From: Shewanella vesiculosa
Lineage (GTDB): Bacteria > Pseudomonadota > Gammaproteobacteria > Enterobacterales > Shewanellaceae
DNA length: 64,000 bases
Reading direction: 5' to 3'
NCBI RefSeq assembly: GCF_021560015.1
Contig: NZ_CP073588.1
Coordinates: 1,302,001 to 1,366,000, forward strand
Under the pieces are notes generated by a model. That model was not told the origin of the DNA and did no database searches. It saw only the letters and a program-made list of their open reading frames with translations. Shown one piece after another: positions 29,686 to 40,240 of this stretch; position 1 is the stretch's first letter; the number at the start of each line of letters is the position of its first letter. The position numbers and the translations under genes were made by a program.

Positions 29686-32079
29686 ATGTATAAAAGTCTC
29701 GTTTGTTTGGCCGTTATTGGCAGTATTTCAGCTCCTGTAGCCATCGCTGCAGAGGAAGGTGAAAACCTAGAGCGCATTCAGGTCATTGGCTCGCGTATCG
29801 CCCTTCGTACCGCTACAGACAGTGCAACACCTGTCGATATTATTACCTCCGAACAACTTGAAGCCACCGGGATTACTGAAACGGCCAAAGCATTACAATT
29901 TGCAGCACCAAGTTATAGCTTCCCATTTTCATCAATTACCGACGGCAGTGACGCTGTGCGTCCAGCAAGCCTTCGCGGCATGTCACCGGATCACACCTTA
30001 GTGTTGGTTAATGGTAAACGCCGTCATGGTTCGGCATTAGTGCATTTGGCCGGAACCTTAGGCAAAGGTTCGTCAAACGTTGATTTAAATGCTATTCCGA
30101 TGACAGCCATTAAGCGAATTGAAATTTTACGTGACGGTGCCTCTGCACTTTATGGATCTGACGCTATCGCTGGGGTGATTAACGTTGTACTGAAAGACAG
30201 TGACCAAGGCGGCAGCATTACGACTCAAGTAGGTCAAACCTATGAAGGTGATGGTGAACAAGTTCGTTTAGGCGTAAACCAAGGCTTTAGCTTCAGTGAC
30301 GAAGGTTTTGTGAACGTCTCTTTAGAGGCGCATCAGAAAAACTCCACCAACAGAGCGGGCTTTGATACTCGCCAGCAATATCCAACATTAGCCGACGGCA
30401 GTCCTGATCCCCGTGAAGCCACATTCGATCGTAAAAACCATCATGTTGGCGACAGTGACTATGACAACTACGGCTTATTTTTGAATGCTGAACAAGGGTT
30501 AGATACCAAGGGTAAGCTTTATGCCTTTGGTGGCATTAGCAAACGTAACTCAAGTTCAGGCGCTTTTTATCGTCGCGCACTTGATTCTCGCAACGTGATT
30601 GAAGTCTATCCAGACGGATTTTTACCACAAATAAGCCCAGAAATTATCGATTACTCTTTAGTAACCGGTTATGAGTTTGAGTTGGGGAAATGGCAAGTTG
30701 ACTCATCGGCTGGTTTTGGTAGCAACAGTTTTGAATATACCTTAGAAAACAGTATCAATGCCTCGCTCGGCCCTATTAGCCCAACAAGCTTTGATGCAGG
30801 AACCCTGTCAACCAGTGAGCTCAATCTTAATGTCGATGCTTCAAGCTACTATGATTTTGCTAATGACTCAGACTTATTAGTCGCGATGGGCGTGACATGG
30901 CGTCAAAGTGGCTATCAAATTGATGCAGGCCAAGAAGAGTCGTATATCAAAGGCGATTACCAAGGAAAATCCGGCGGTAGCCAAGGTTTTGGTGGTTTTA
31001 CCAAAGAGTCTGAAGTCGATGAAGACCGCACTAACCTCGGACTGTATATTGAACTTGAAAACCAACTCACCGAAGATTTTTATTGGGCAGCAGCAGTGCG
31101 TTATGAAGATTATTCTGACTTTGGTAGCAACACCAGCTGGAAGCTATCTGGCCGTTATGAGCTGACGGACAGTCTGGCACTTAGGTTAACTACCGACACG
31201 GGGTTCCGTGCACCCAGTGTGCAGCAACTGTATTTTACTAACGTATCGACCTTTTTTGATCCCGATCCTGTCACTGGTGAGTTTATTCCTAGAGAATCAG
31301 GCACCTTTAATCAGTTATCGCCGATCAGATCAGAGCTAGGTATTCCAGATCTTAAAGCTGAACAATCACATTCTTATAGTGCAGGTATTGTTTACACGGG
31401 TAATAATGGTTTTGCAGTTACGTTAGATGCTTATGAAATTAATGTCGATGACAGAATCATTTTATCAGGCGCTATAGATAAAGAAAGTTCACCGGCGATT
31501 GCCGCTATCCTTGAGGGCACCAATGCCGACTCGGCTCGCTTCTTTATGAATGCGGTTGATACTAAAACTCAAGGTGTCGACTTAGTTATTACTCAAGGGA
31601 TAGACCTTGGTGAATTTGGCGATTTAAAAGCCAACCTAGCCTACTCATACAAAGAAACTGAAATTGAGTCTATTTCGTTGCCTTCAATCCTCAATGGTTT
31701 AGAAGACGAGCTATTTGATAATATTGAAGTTGTTCGCATGACTGAAGCCAATCCCAAAAACACTGCTAACATTGGCTTTACGCATCAGTATGATGACTTC
31801 ACTACCAACTTACGTTTCAGTTATTTCGGAAACTACACTGTGGGTTATTCATCAAGTGAAGTGGAATATGGCTCAAGATGGACCACAGATTTAAGTACTC
31901 GTTACCGTGCAACCGATAATCTAGCCGTCACCTTAGGGGTACAAAACCTGTTTGATACTTATCCAGAGAAACGTCCTGAGGATAATAACTTTAACGGAAT
32001 TTTTATATACCCGCTCACCAATACTCCATTTGGGTTTAATGGTGGATACTATTACTTGGATCTTCGCTATACCTATTAG
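29686..32079 (+). CDS. TonB-dependent outer membrane receptor
   Basis: A 797-residue receptor with a signal peptide (cleavage near ...APVAIAA). The region after it, ENLERIQVIGSRI, contains the TonB-box-like sequence. The plug domain (about residues 40-170) has TPVDIITSEQLEATGITE, ASLRGMSPDHTLVLVNGKR and IEILRDGASALYGSDAIAG, all classic plug motifs. The rest is a 22-strand barrel ending in an aromatic strand (YYYLDLRYTY). The substrate cannot be read from the sequence. Neighbours are a sugar-phosphate mutase and the glycogen operon, so a carbohydrate is possible, but siderophores or other ligands cannot be excluded. Confidence 0.9.
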   Translation: MYKSLVCLAVIGSISAPVAIAAEEGENLERIQVIGSRIALRTATDSATPVDIITSEQLEATGITETAKALQFAAPSYSFPFSSITDGSDAVRPASLRGMSPDHTLVLVNGKRRHGSALVHLAGTLGKGSSNVDLNAIPMTAIKRIEILRDGASALYGSDAIAGVINVVLKDSDQGGSITTQVGQTYEGDGEQVRLGVNQGFSFSDEGFVNVSLEAHQKNSTNRAGFDTRQQYPTLADGSPDPREATFDRKNHHVGDSDYDNYGLFLNAEQGLDTKGKLYAFGGISKRNSSSGAFYRRALDSRNVIEVYPDGFLPQISPEIIDYSLVTGYEFELGKWQVDSSAGFGSNSFEYTLENSINASLGPISPTSFDAGTLSTSELNLNVDASSYYDFANDSDLLVAMGVTWRQSGYQIDAGQEESYIKGDYQGKSGGSQGFGGFTKESEVDEDRTNLGLYIELENQLTEDFYWAAAVRYEDYSDFGSNTSWKLSGRYELTDSLALRLTTDTGFRAPSVQQLYFTNVSTFFDPDPVTGEFIPRESGTFNQLSPIRSELGIPDLKAEQSHSYSAGIVYTGNNGFAVTLDAYEINVDDRIILSGAIDKESSPAIAAILEGTNADSARFFMNAVDTKTQGVDLVITQGIDLGEFGDLKANLAYSYKETEIESISLPSILNGLEDELFDNIEVVRMTEANPKNTANIGFTHQYDDFTTNLRFSYFGNYTVGYSSSEVEYGSRWTTDLSTRYRATDNLAVTLGVQNLFDTYPEKRPEDNNFNGIFIYPLTNTPFGFNGGYYYLDLRYTY

Positions 32080-32435
32080 TCACTAAACTAGTAACACAAG
32101 ACGGTATCTTTATTGGTCATAGCACGATATCAGCAGCTGACTCATGAGTCATCAAACGGACAACATCGTTCGATGGCTCAGCACAACGCTTCGAGATAAA
32201 GTGCACCATATAAAGTCGTCAGCTATTTAGCAGGTCAAGCTTAAGTGGTTATTGGAAGACAAAAAAGCCAATCAATTTGATTGGCTTTTTTATTGGCTAA
32301 TTGAGCAATTACGGCTATCAATACAAAGAGTGCCAAGAGCTGCCTGCTACTCATTTGCTAATAATTTGAGTAACCGGTTGAGTGCTACCTAGTCACATTA
32401 TCCAATATGATTCGCTTGGACACTGACTGGATAGC
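32080..32435. other. Intergenic gap between convergent TonB receptor and glgA
   Basis: No gene seen. It holds a bidirectional terminator (32261-32291) and otherwise unremarkable sequence. Confidence 0.5.
32261..32291. terminator. Bidirectional terminator between TonB receptor and glycogen operon
   Basis: Perfect 14-bp stem AAAAAAGCCAATCA / TGATTGGCTTTTTT with a 3-base loop, usable from both sides. It is the only clear terminator for the minus-strand glycogen operon, 145 bases past glgA. Confidence 0.85.
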
Positions 32436-34166
32436 TCAATTGCTCACATATAACTTTCCAATATACTGTTTAGCAACCTCATCCCAGGTAAATCGTTGTT
32501 TAGCGGCATTTTGTTTCACTTGCTTCCAAGTATCACTGCCAAATAACTCGAGCACTTGAGTAAAACGTTCAACCAAGGCTTCACCTTGTGTCGCCAGTGT
32601 TGCACCGTTAAATACCCAGCCACTGACATTATCTTCAATCGTATCATTGAGCCCACCCACGCCATGAACTAAGCATGGTTGGCCTGCCCGCATCGCGAGC
32701 ATTTGACTGATCCCGCAAGGCTCAAATGAACTGGGCATTAAAAACAAGCTGCCCAAGCGATAAAGTTGCTCAGATAAAGCTTCGTCATAACCATGTAAAA
32801 ACACAAAGTTATCATAACGTGCTGCGGTAGCTTGTAATGCATTAGCAATATTCACATCACCACTACCAAGTAACATAAACACGCCATTAGGTTGATGTTT
32901 CTTGAGTGATTCGAGAATAGCCTCTAACACTGTTTTCGCCGAGGAATGAATTTTAGTGGCGTGAGTTGGGTTAAAAGGCTGCAACAGAATCAACACTTTT
33001 TGTTCTGTTAAACGCCCAACTGAGGTCAGTAAAAATCGTTGCTCATCATCTGACACACTGCTTTTTAAGGCGGTTAAGTGATGATAGTCGGCTAATATAG
33101 TCTGCTTAGATTGACTGATCCGTGTTAACGCAATGGAGTCTAATACACTCAACTGGCTTGTTTTAGTTTGCCACTTAATGACGGCATTCTCAGCTTGAAG
33201 TAATAACGCCCAATACTCGCTCTGCTGAGTAGGCTGGGCTTGATTGGATTTATGGCTAACATCATCGTAAACGCAGCCATTAATGATTCCAACCACATTA
33301 CCTTGCAAAGACTTAACCACTAAATCGGCCTCTAACCCTTCGCCACCAAAAAAGCCTTTGTGATAGTCAGATGGCATTAACACCTCTTGTGCATAACTGG
33401 GCGACACTAAATGCACTTTGTCACTGAGTACAATTCCCATGCGCATCGGATTAACACAATTGCTGTAACGAGGGTCAAATATACTGGTATCGGCAATAAG
33501 GTTTAATTTACCTACATATTGCGGAAACCAATGGGCAAACGATGAATCATCGCCAATAAAAGGCCGGATCCCTTGTAAGGCCAAATTATGAATGGTAAAC
33601 ACACAAGGTAATGCTCTCAGCGCAGAAAAATCATCTACGCATCCACGCAGCATGGCAACCATTGCACTGTGCCAATCATGTAAATGCAACACCTCAAACC
33701 GTGGTAATAATTTATTCACTAAGCACGTGGCCACACTAAGAGAAAACAGCGCAAACTTGGTTGCATCTTCGGCAAACGGTCTGTCTGCCGAACCATTGCA
33801 ATACACTTGGCCTTGATGATTAAATAGCGGATGATCAAATAGATAGATTTGAGCTACCGCGTCATCCCATTGATCTTCAGCCACATCAAGGATGGCATCT
33901 TTATGTTGTGGTCTTGGCAAGCGATAAACCGCTACAGTATGGCGCTGGCCGGCAAAATCAACTTCAACATCAACCATGTGTGCGGCATGATAATGTTGCG
34001 CTAAGAAGCCATAATTTGGCATGGCCACATCGGCTATTACGCCGCATTGTGCCAATGCTGGCGGCAAATCACGGATGACATCCGCCATGCCCCCAACTTT
34101 AGCGCCATGCAGTGCATCATTTTCTGCTGCCACCAGCAGGACTCGTTTTACACTCGCAGGAGTCAT
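32436..34166 (-). CDS. glgA: Glycogen synthase (ADP-glucose type)
   Basis: A 576-residue GT5 glycosyltransferase that adds glucose from ADP-glucose to the growing alpha-1,4 chain. The N-terminal ADP-glucose-binding lysine motif reads AKVGGMADVIRDLP rather than the usual KTGGLADV. The C-terminal half has LTSVGRLTEQK, GSGDVNIANALQ and the acidic FLMPSSFEPCGISQ motif with the conserved glutamate. It is about 100 residues longer than the E. coli enzyme, mostly through an insertion in the middle (roughly residues 305-400). Last gene of the glycogen operon, starting 9 bases after glgC. Confidence 0.9.
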   Translation of the reverse strand: MTPASVKRVLLVAAENDALHGAKVGGMADVIRDLPPALAQCGVIADVAMPNYGFLAQHYHAAHMVDVEVDFAGQRHTVAVYRLPRPQHKDAILDVAEDQWDDAVAQIYLFDHPLFNHQGQVYCNGSADRPFAEDATKFALFSLSVATCLVNKLLPRFEVLHLHDWHSAMVAMLRGCVDDFSALRALPCVFTIHNLALQGIRPFIGDDSSFAHWFPQYVGKLNLIADTSIFDPRYSNCVNPMRMGIVLSDKVHLVSPSYAQEVLMPSDYHKGFFGGEGLEADLVVKSLQGNVVGIINGCVYDDVSHKSNQAQPTQQSEYWALLLQAENAVIKWQTKTSQLSVLDSIALTRISQSKQTILADYHHLTALKSSVSDDEQRFLLTSVGRLTEQKVLILLQPFNPTHATKIHSSAKTVLEAILESLKKHQPNGVFMLLGSGDVNIANALQATAARYDNFVFLHGYDEALSEQLYRLGSLFLMPSSFEPCGISQMLAMRAGQPCLVHGVGGLNDTIEDNVSGWVFNGATLATQGEALVERFTQVLELFGSDTWKQVKQNAAKQRFTWDEVAKQYIGKLYVSN

Positions 34167-34175
34167 CTAGGATCC

Positions 34176-35438
34176 TTATTCAAAGCCAACCGCTAAACCT
34201 AACATTTTGCGGGTTACCAAGGTAATGCCTTTTTCTGACACCCTAAAACCCCTCGCCTTGTCATGTTCTTGATTATAACCAATCGACATGCCTTCAGGAA
34301 TAATACAACCCCGATCTAAAATGGCATTTTTTATTTTACAATTCTTCAGTACCACCACATCGGGTAATAATACCGAATCTTTGACTGAGGAATAAGAACA
34401 CACACGCACTTCGTCAAATAGCACGCTTCGTTTCACTTTGGCACCAGAGATAATACAACCGCCGGAAACGATCGAATCAACTGCCATACCGCGGCGATTA
34501 TCATCATCAAACACAAACTTAGCCGGTGGCAGCTGTTCCTGATATGTCCAAATAGGCCACTTAGCATCGTATAAATTTAATGCTGGTGTTGGCGACAATA
34601 ACTCCATATTCGCTTGAAAAAATGAATCTAAGGTACCCACATCGCGCCAATAAGCTGGCTCATCAGACACTGAAGTTGTAAAAGGAAACGCGAACACATT
34701 ATGTGTTTTGATAATTGCCGGAATAATATCTTTGCCAAAATCACGATCTGAGCTTTCGTTATTGGCATCTTTTCTTAATTGTTCGAACAAAAATTTAGTA
34801 TTAAAAACATAGTTGCCCATTGAGGCCAAACACTTTTCTGGATCAGTTGGGGTTGGCTTAGGCTCTGCGGGCTTTTCTTCAAAACCAATGACCCGATTAT
34901 CACTATCAACTTCCATCACCCCAAATGCACCTGCCGCTTCTGCAATTGGGGTTTCTAAACAACACACAGTCATATCGGCACCCGATTCAGCATGAGCTGC
35001 GAGCAAACCAGCATAATCCATGCGATAAATATGATCGCCAGATAAGATCATCACATACTTAGGGATTTCATGCCGAATAATATCAATATTTTGAAATACT
35101 GCATCGGCAGTACCTTGATACCAGTTACCAGATGTTTGCTGTGATGCAGGTAAAATCTCAACCGATTCCCCTAGTTCCTTTTTGAAATGACCCCAGCCAC
35201 GAGTAACATGTCGAATTAAAGAATGTGACTTATATTGCGTCACCACTCCCACTCTTCGTATTCCTGAGTTAATACAGTTTGATAACGGAAAGTCGATAAT
35301 GCGATACTTACCACCAAAATAAAGCGCAGGTTTCGCACGCCAGTCGGTTAATTCATACAACCGAGAACCTCGACCACCCGCTAATATCAACGCATAGGTA
35401 TCACGAGTTAAATTACTAATATAACGAACATTACTCAT
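34176..35438 (-). CDS. glgC: Glucose-1-phosphate adenylyltransferase (ADP-glucose pyrophosphorylase)
   Basis: A 420-residue enzyme making ADP-glucose from ATP and glucose-1-phosphate, the committed step of glycogen synthesis. The nucleotide-binding loop is [16 protein letters not shown], then [19 protein letters not shown], with the [11 protein letters not shown] catalytic region and GFEEKPAEP (glucose-1-P-binding). The C-terminal left-handed beta-helix contains the hexapeptide-like repeats expected of an allosterically controlled GlgC. It lies 95 bases downstream of glgP and 9 bases upstream of glgA. The longer gap before it could hold an internal promoter. Confidence 0.95.
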   Translation of the reverse strand: MSNVRYISNLTRDTYALILAGGRGSRLYELTDWRAKPALYFGGKYRIIDFPLSNCINSGIRRVGVVTQYKSHSLIRHVTRGWGHFKKELGESVEILPASQQTSGNWYQGTADAVFQNIDIIRHEIPKYVMILSGDHIYRMDYAGLLAAHAESGADMTVCCLETPIAEAAGAFGVMEVDSDNRVIGFEEKPAEPKPTPTDPEKCLASMGNYVFNTKFLFEQLRKDANNESSDRDFGKDIIPAIIKTHNVFAFPFTTSVSDEPAYWRDVGTLDSFFQANMELLSPTPALNLYDAKWPIWTYQEQLPPAKFVFDDDNRRGMAVDSIVSGGCIISGAKVKRSVLFDEVRVCSYSSVKDSVLLPDVVVLKNCKIKNAILDRGCIIPEGMSIGYNQEHDKARGFRVSEKGITLVTRKMLGLAVGFE

Positions 35439-35533
35439 AAGCAGACTCCATTTGGCTATTCAACGTAGCCACCAATAAACAAACATTAATCTACGATTTA
35501 CGTTAATTACAGCGTCGCTGCACTTTCCTTGTA

Positions 35534-38093
35534 TTACTTTTTCATCCATATTTCATCACGGTAGCCCGCTATGGTGTTGTCGCTTGAAAAACGCCCACTG
35601 GCAGCAGTATTTCGAATACTTATTTTTTGCCAGCTATCTTGATCAAGATACGTCTTAGCGACCTGCTCTTGTGCTAAACAATAACTGTCAAAATCAGCAG
35701 CGGTCATCCACTGATCATTAGGGTCAATAATTGAAGCGATAATGTCGTTAAAAATACCCGGTTCGACCAAATTAAAATGGCCACTTTTTAGCATACTCAT
35801 GACCCCATTAAGGGCTGTTGAATGCTCAACAATGTGTTGCGGTTGATAATTTATCCGCGCTTGAGCGACTTGGTTAGCATCTAAACCAAATAAGAAGAAA
35901 TTATTATCACCCACCTCTTCCAGCATCTCAATATTGGCGCCATCTAAAGTACCAATCGTTAAGGCTCCATTCATCATGAATTTCATGTTTCCTGTGCCCG
36001 ACGCCTCTTTACCTGCTGTAGATATTTGCTCAGATAAATCGGTACCTGGACATATTTTTTCCATGGCACTGACGTTATAGTTGGGCAAAAATGCCATGCG
36101 CAAATATGGCGTGACCAAAGGATCGGAATTGACCATATGAGCGACATTATTAGCCAGTTTAATAATTTGCTTGGCCATGGCGTAACCTGGTGCGGCTTTG
36201 CCTCCTATGAGTACACAGCGTGGCACCATATCTTGTGTATCGCCACTTAAAATACGGCGATATAAATGAATCACATGAAGGATATTCAGGAGCTGACGTT
36301 TATATTCATGAATACGCTTCACTTGCACATCAAACATCATTAGTGGGTCAAACTCAACATCGCATTGCTGCTTCACAAATGTGCTTAGCGCTTGTTTATT
36401 TTCAAACTTAATTTGCGCCCATTCTTTAACGAACTGCTTGTCACTGCTAAAAGCATTAAGTGCGGTAAGACGAGATAAATCATTGATCCATTCGTCACCT
36501 AGACGACGGCAAATAAGTGCCGATAACTTAGGATTACAATACGCAAGCCAACGCCTTGGGGTAACACCGTTGGTTTTATTATTAAATTTATCGGGCCACA
36601 ATTGATAAAAGTCATTAAACAGCCCTTGTTTGAGTAACTGAGTATGCAAGCCCGCCACACCGTTAACTGAAAAACTGGCAACAATGGCTAAATATGCCAT
36701 CCTAATATGTTGCTCGGGGCCTTCTTCGACGATCGACATACTGGCTAACTTTTGAATATCTCCCGGCCAATGGTGAGCCACTTGTTCTAAATAACGAGCA
36801 TTAATTTCGAAGATAATTTCGACAATGCGTGGCAACATGTTTTTCATCATAGGTACCGACCAGCGCTCTAACGCTTCGGGCAGTAAAGTATGATTGGTAT
36901 AGGCCATAGATTGACTGGTAATCGCCCATGCGGCATCCCAACTCAAACTGTATTTATCCAGTAACAGTCGCATTAACTCAGGTACGGCAATGCTGGGGTG
37001 AGTATCATTAAGCTGTAACACGTTATGTTCACTAAACTGGCTGAAGTCTTCACCAAATTGACTAACGTAACGGGCCAGTAAATCTTGCAAACTGGCTGAT
37101 GATAAAAAGTATTGCTGGCGTAGTCGTAATTCTTTGCCATTCACACTCGAATCATTTGGGTATAACACCATGGTGATTTGTTCAGCCAAATTTTTAGTGG
37201 CAACGGCTTCAGCATAATCGCCCTCGTTAAACTCGGCTAAATCAAATTCGTCATTCGCTTCGGCTTTCCATAAACGCAGCGTATTGATACGACCATTCTT
37301 AAACCCTGGGATTGGCATATCATAAGGGACAGCTAACACGTTTTGCGTATCTGCCCACACATGATGTCGATGTCCATGCTTATCAACATAAGTTTCGCTA
37401 TGACCAAAAAAAGGCACGCTAACAATACGGTTAGAGAGGCGAACTTCCCATGGGTTACCATGACGTAACCAGCGATCGGGACGTTCTACTTGATAACCAT
37501 CGACAATCTTTTGCGCAAACATGCCATATTGGTAACGAATCCCATAACCAGTAACCGATAAGTCTAAACTCGCACAACTGTCTAAAAAGCATGCCGCTAA
37601 GCGCCCAAGTCCACCATTACCAAGACCAGCATCTTGTTCAACTTGCTCAATATCTTCTAAGCTGGTGGCGTAATCGGTTAACACCTGTTGGGCATCAGCA
37701 GTAATGTCTAAACTCAACAATGCATTACCTAGGGCTCGGCCCATTAGAAATTCAAGTGACAAGTACGCAACCTGTTTTTGTTGATATTGATTGTCTTTAA
37801 TCCGTGTTTGACGCCAGTTATCGAGCATTTGTTCTTTAACGCTTTGCGCCACGGCATTAAAAAGCTCATGTTGTTCATGTTCGTCACGACATAGCCCGTA
37901 GCGGATATGTCGGGCAAGTGATGCCGATAAACTGTCACAGGGTTCACAAGGATCATGATGAGCACTACCGACCTTGTCAGCTTGCGAGGCCGCCACGACA
38001 TTTTCTTTACTCGTCGCCTTAGTGCTAGCTTTACTTCGACTGGCACGCACAGTGGTTTTTTTTTACACTGGCGTTATCTTTTGCTGTGGTCAT
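35534..38093 (-). CDS. glgP: Glycogen/alpha-glucan phosphorylase, +1 frameshift near the N-terminus
   Basis: A GT35 phosphorylase that releases glucose-1-phosphate from glycogen chain ends. The PLP-binding lysine lies in GKEASGTGNMKFMMNGALT; YLSLEFLMGRAL and GLGNGGLGRLAACFLDS are typical N-terminal motifs. The intended start is the ATG at 38093, with AGGAG six bases upstream and one base shared with the glgX stop (TGATG). From there the frame runs into nine A (T9 at 38056-38064 on the plus strand) and is lost; with eight A it joins the long frame, giving 852 residues. A GTG at 38050 could start the main frame but has no ribosome binding site. The lost part is outside the catalytic core. Confidence 0.9.
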
Positions 38094-40231
38094 CAATGAC
38101 TCCTAGTAAATTCGGTATGAAATAGCATTAAACTACGACTGATTACATTCACTTGCTTATTAGCATCGACTTCGGGTTCACTTTCTTGGGTATGCAGTAA
38201 GCAATGCCAATGGCGAAAATGGGGTAATTGCGGCAGAGTAAATTGGTGGGGCAACTCATCGACATTAATCATCAATAATAACGCTTCGGTACTTTCCGCC
38301 ACCGCACCAATGTCGGCATCCGCTAGATTACCGGTTAAAATCACGCTTAAGGTACGGGTATGATGTTCACACCAATTTGATTTATTCATCACCTCACCTT
38401 GGCGGTTAAACCAAGCTAAACCGTTATCAAATAAGGCTTCTGGTTTATGAATAAAAGCTTGGTGACACAGCATAGGAAAACGTTTGCGCAAGCTGATCAA
38501 CTGCGCAGTAAAATTCACTAACGGCCAATCAATCTGCTCCCAGTCAAACCAGCCAATAGGATTATCTTGGCAATAGGCGTTATTATTGCCTTGCTGTGTT
38601 TGACTTGATTCATCACCCGCCAACAGCATGGGCACGCCCTGAGACAACAATAAACAGGTTAGTAAATTGCGTTTTTGTCGCGATCGAATGGCATTAATCG
38701 CTTCATCGGCAGATTCGCCTTCAATACCATAGTTATAACTGCAGTTTTCTTGATGACCATCACGGTTATCCTCACCGTTAGCCAAGTTATGGCGATCGTT
38801 GTAGCTCACCAAATCATGTAGACTAAAGCCATCGTGACTAGTTATAAAATTAATACTCGCCGCTGGGCCTCGGCCGTTATGTTCAAAGAAATCACTCGAG
38901 CCATGAAATCGCTTGGCAAATTCAGGTAATAAACCACTATCCCCACGCCAAAAACGGCGCATTGCATCACGGTAGCGATCATTCCATTCACTGAATGCTA
39001 CGGGATAATTACCGAGCTGATAACCACCGGGGCCAATATCCCAAGGCTCGGCAATGAGCTTAACCTTGCACAATACTGGGTCTTGGGTAATAGCATCAAA
39101 GAATCCACTTCCGGGATCAAAACCATAAGCCTCACGCCCAAGACAACTGGCGAGATCAAATCTAAACCCATCGACGCCCATAATTTCGACCCAATAACGC
39201 AAAGAGTCCATGACTAACATTAATACTTGCGGATGATTAAGATTAAAGGTGTTACCACAACCAGTATCGTTAATATTAAAGCGCTTATCATTAGGCAATA
39301 AACGGTAATAACTGGCATTATCGATACCGCGAAAACTGTACGTCGGCCCTAAATGGTTTCCTTCGGCGGTATGGTTAAATACCACATCGAGGATCACTTC
39401 AATCCCTGCTGCGTGAAGTGTTGAGACCATTTGCCTAAACTCAGCAATATCACCCTCATCAGATAAATAAGCAGAATGAGGCGCCATAAAGGCAATACTG
39501 TTATAGCCCCAATAGTTATTGAGGCCTTTTTCAATCAAAAAAGGCTCATCGAAAAAGCCATGAACGGGCAATAACTCTACGCTGGTAATACCAACATTTT
39601 GTAAGTAATCGACTATCGGCTTGCTCGCTAGGCCCGCAAAGGTGCCTTTTTTTGTTGCATCGACCTGTGGATGTTGTTGAGTAAACCCCTTTACATGGGT
39701 CTCATAGATAATGCTTCGAGCCAGACTAATATTGAGCGGTACGATTGGAATGTCTTTAACAAACTCATAATCGATCACTTGCGCTTTGGGTAAATAAGGC
39801 GCGCTGTCTTGAGTATCAAATGACAAATCTTCATCAAGGGCATTAATGTCATAACCATAGACTGCCGGATGGTATTTTAGCTCTCCCACCAGCTTTTTTG
39901 CATATGGGTCTAGGAGCAATTTATGGTGATTAAAACGATGGCCAAGCTGCGGTTGATAGGGCCCAAAAACGCGGTAACCATACAAAAGCCCAGCTTGAGC
40001 ATTGGCTAGATGACAGTGCCAAATTTGCCGTGTTTTCTCAGTCATAATGTACTGAGCAACCTCAATTTCCCCCGTGGCATCAAAGATACACAACACCACT
40101 TTGGTGGCATGTGCTGAAAATAACGAAAAATTCACTCCGCTATTATCAACCGTCGCCCCTAGTGGATAAGGATAACCGCTGCTTATACCCATAACATGCC
40201 TTTTTGAAGTCAAACCCTGCTGTTTTAACAT
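38093..40231 (-). CDS. glgX: Glycogen debranching enzyme (isoamylase type)
   Basis: A 712-residue GH13 enzyme that cleaves alpha-1,6 branches of phosphorylase-limit glycogen. An N-terminal CBM48 domain (YPLGATVDNSGVNFSLFSA) precedes the barrel. Catalytic regions are VILDVVFNHTAEG, GVDGFRFDLASCLG (nucleophile aspartate), KLIAEPWDIG (acid/base glutamate) and FITSHDGFSLHDL (transition-state aspartate). WNDRYRDAMRRFWRGD is typical of GlgX/TreX. The first base of its start is 9 bases past the glgB stop, and its stop overlaps the glgP start codon by one base, implying translational coupling. Confidence 0.94.
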   Translation of the reverse strand: MLKQQGLTSKRHVMGISSGYPYPLGATVDNSGVNFSLFSAHATKVVLCIFDATGEIEVAQYIMTEKTRQIWHCHLANAQAGLLYGYRVFGPYQPQLGHRFNHHKLLLDPYAKKLVGELKYHPAVYGYDINALDEDLSFDTQDSAPYLPKAQVIDYEFVKDIPIVPLNISLARSIIYETHVKGFTQQHPQVDATKKGTFAGLASKPIVDYLQNVGITSVELLPVHGFFDEPFLIEKGLNNYWGYNSIAFMAPHSAYLSDEGDIAEFRQMVSTLHAAGIEVILDVVFNHTAEGNHLGPTYSFRGIDNASYYRLLPNDKRFNINDTGCGNTFNLNHPQVLMLVMDSLRYWVEIMGVDGFRFDLASCLGREAYGFDPGSGFFDAITQDPVLCKVKLIAEPWDIGPGGYQLGNYPVAFSEWNDRYRDAMRRFWRGDSGLLPEFAKRFHGSSDFFEHNGRGPAASINFITSHDGFSLHDLVSYNDRHNLANGEDNRDGHQENCSYNYGIEGESADEAINAIRSRQKRNLLTCLLLSQGVPMLLAGDESSQTQQGNNNAYCQDNPIGWFDWEQIDWPLVNFTAQLISLRKRFPMLCHQAFIHKPEALFDNGLAWFNRQGEVMNKSNWCEHHTRTLSVILTGNLADADIGAVAESTEALLLMINVDELPHQFTLPQLPHFRHWHCLLHTQESEPEVDANKQVNVISRSLMLFHTEFTRSH

Positions 40232-40240
40232 GTTGCACTA

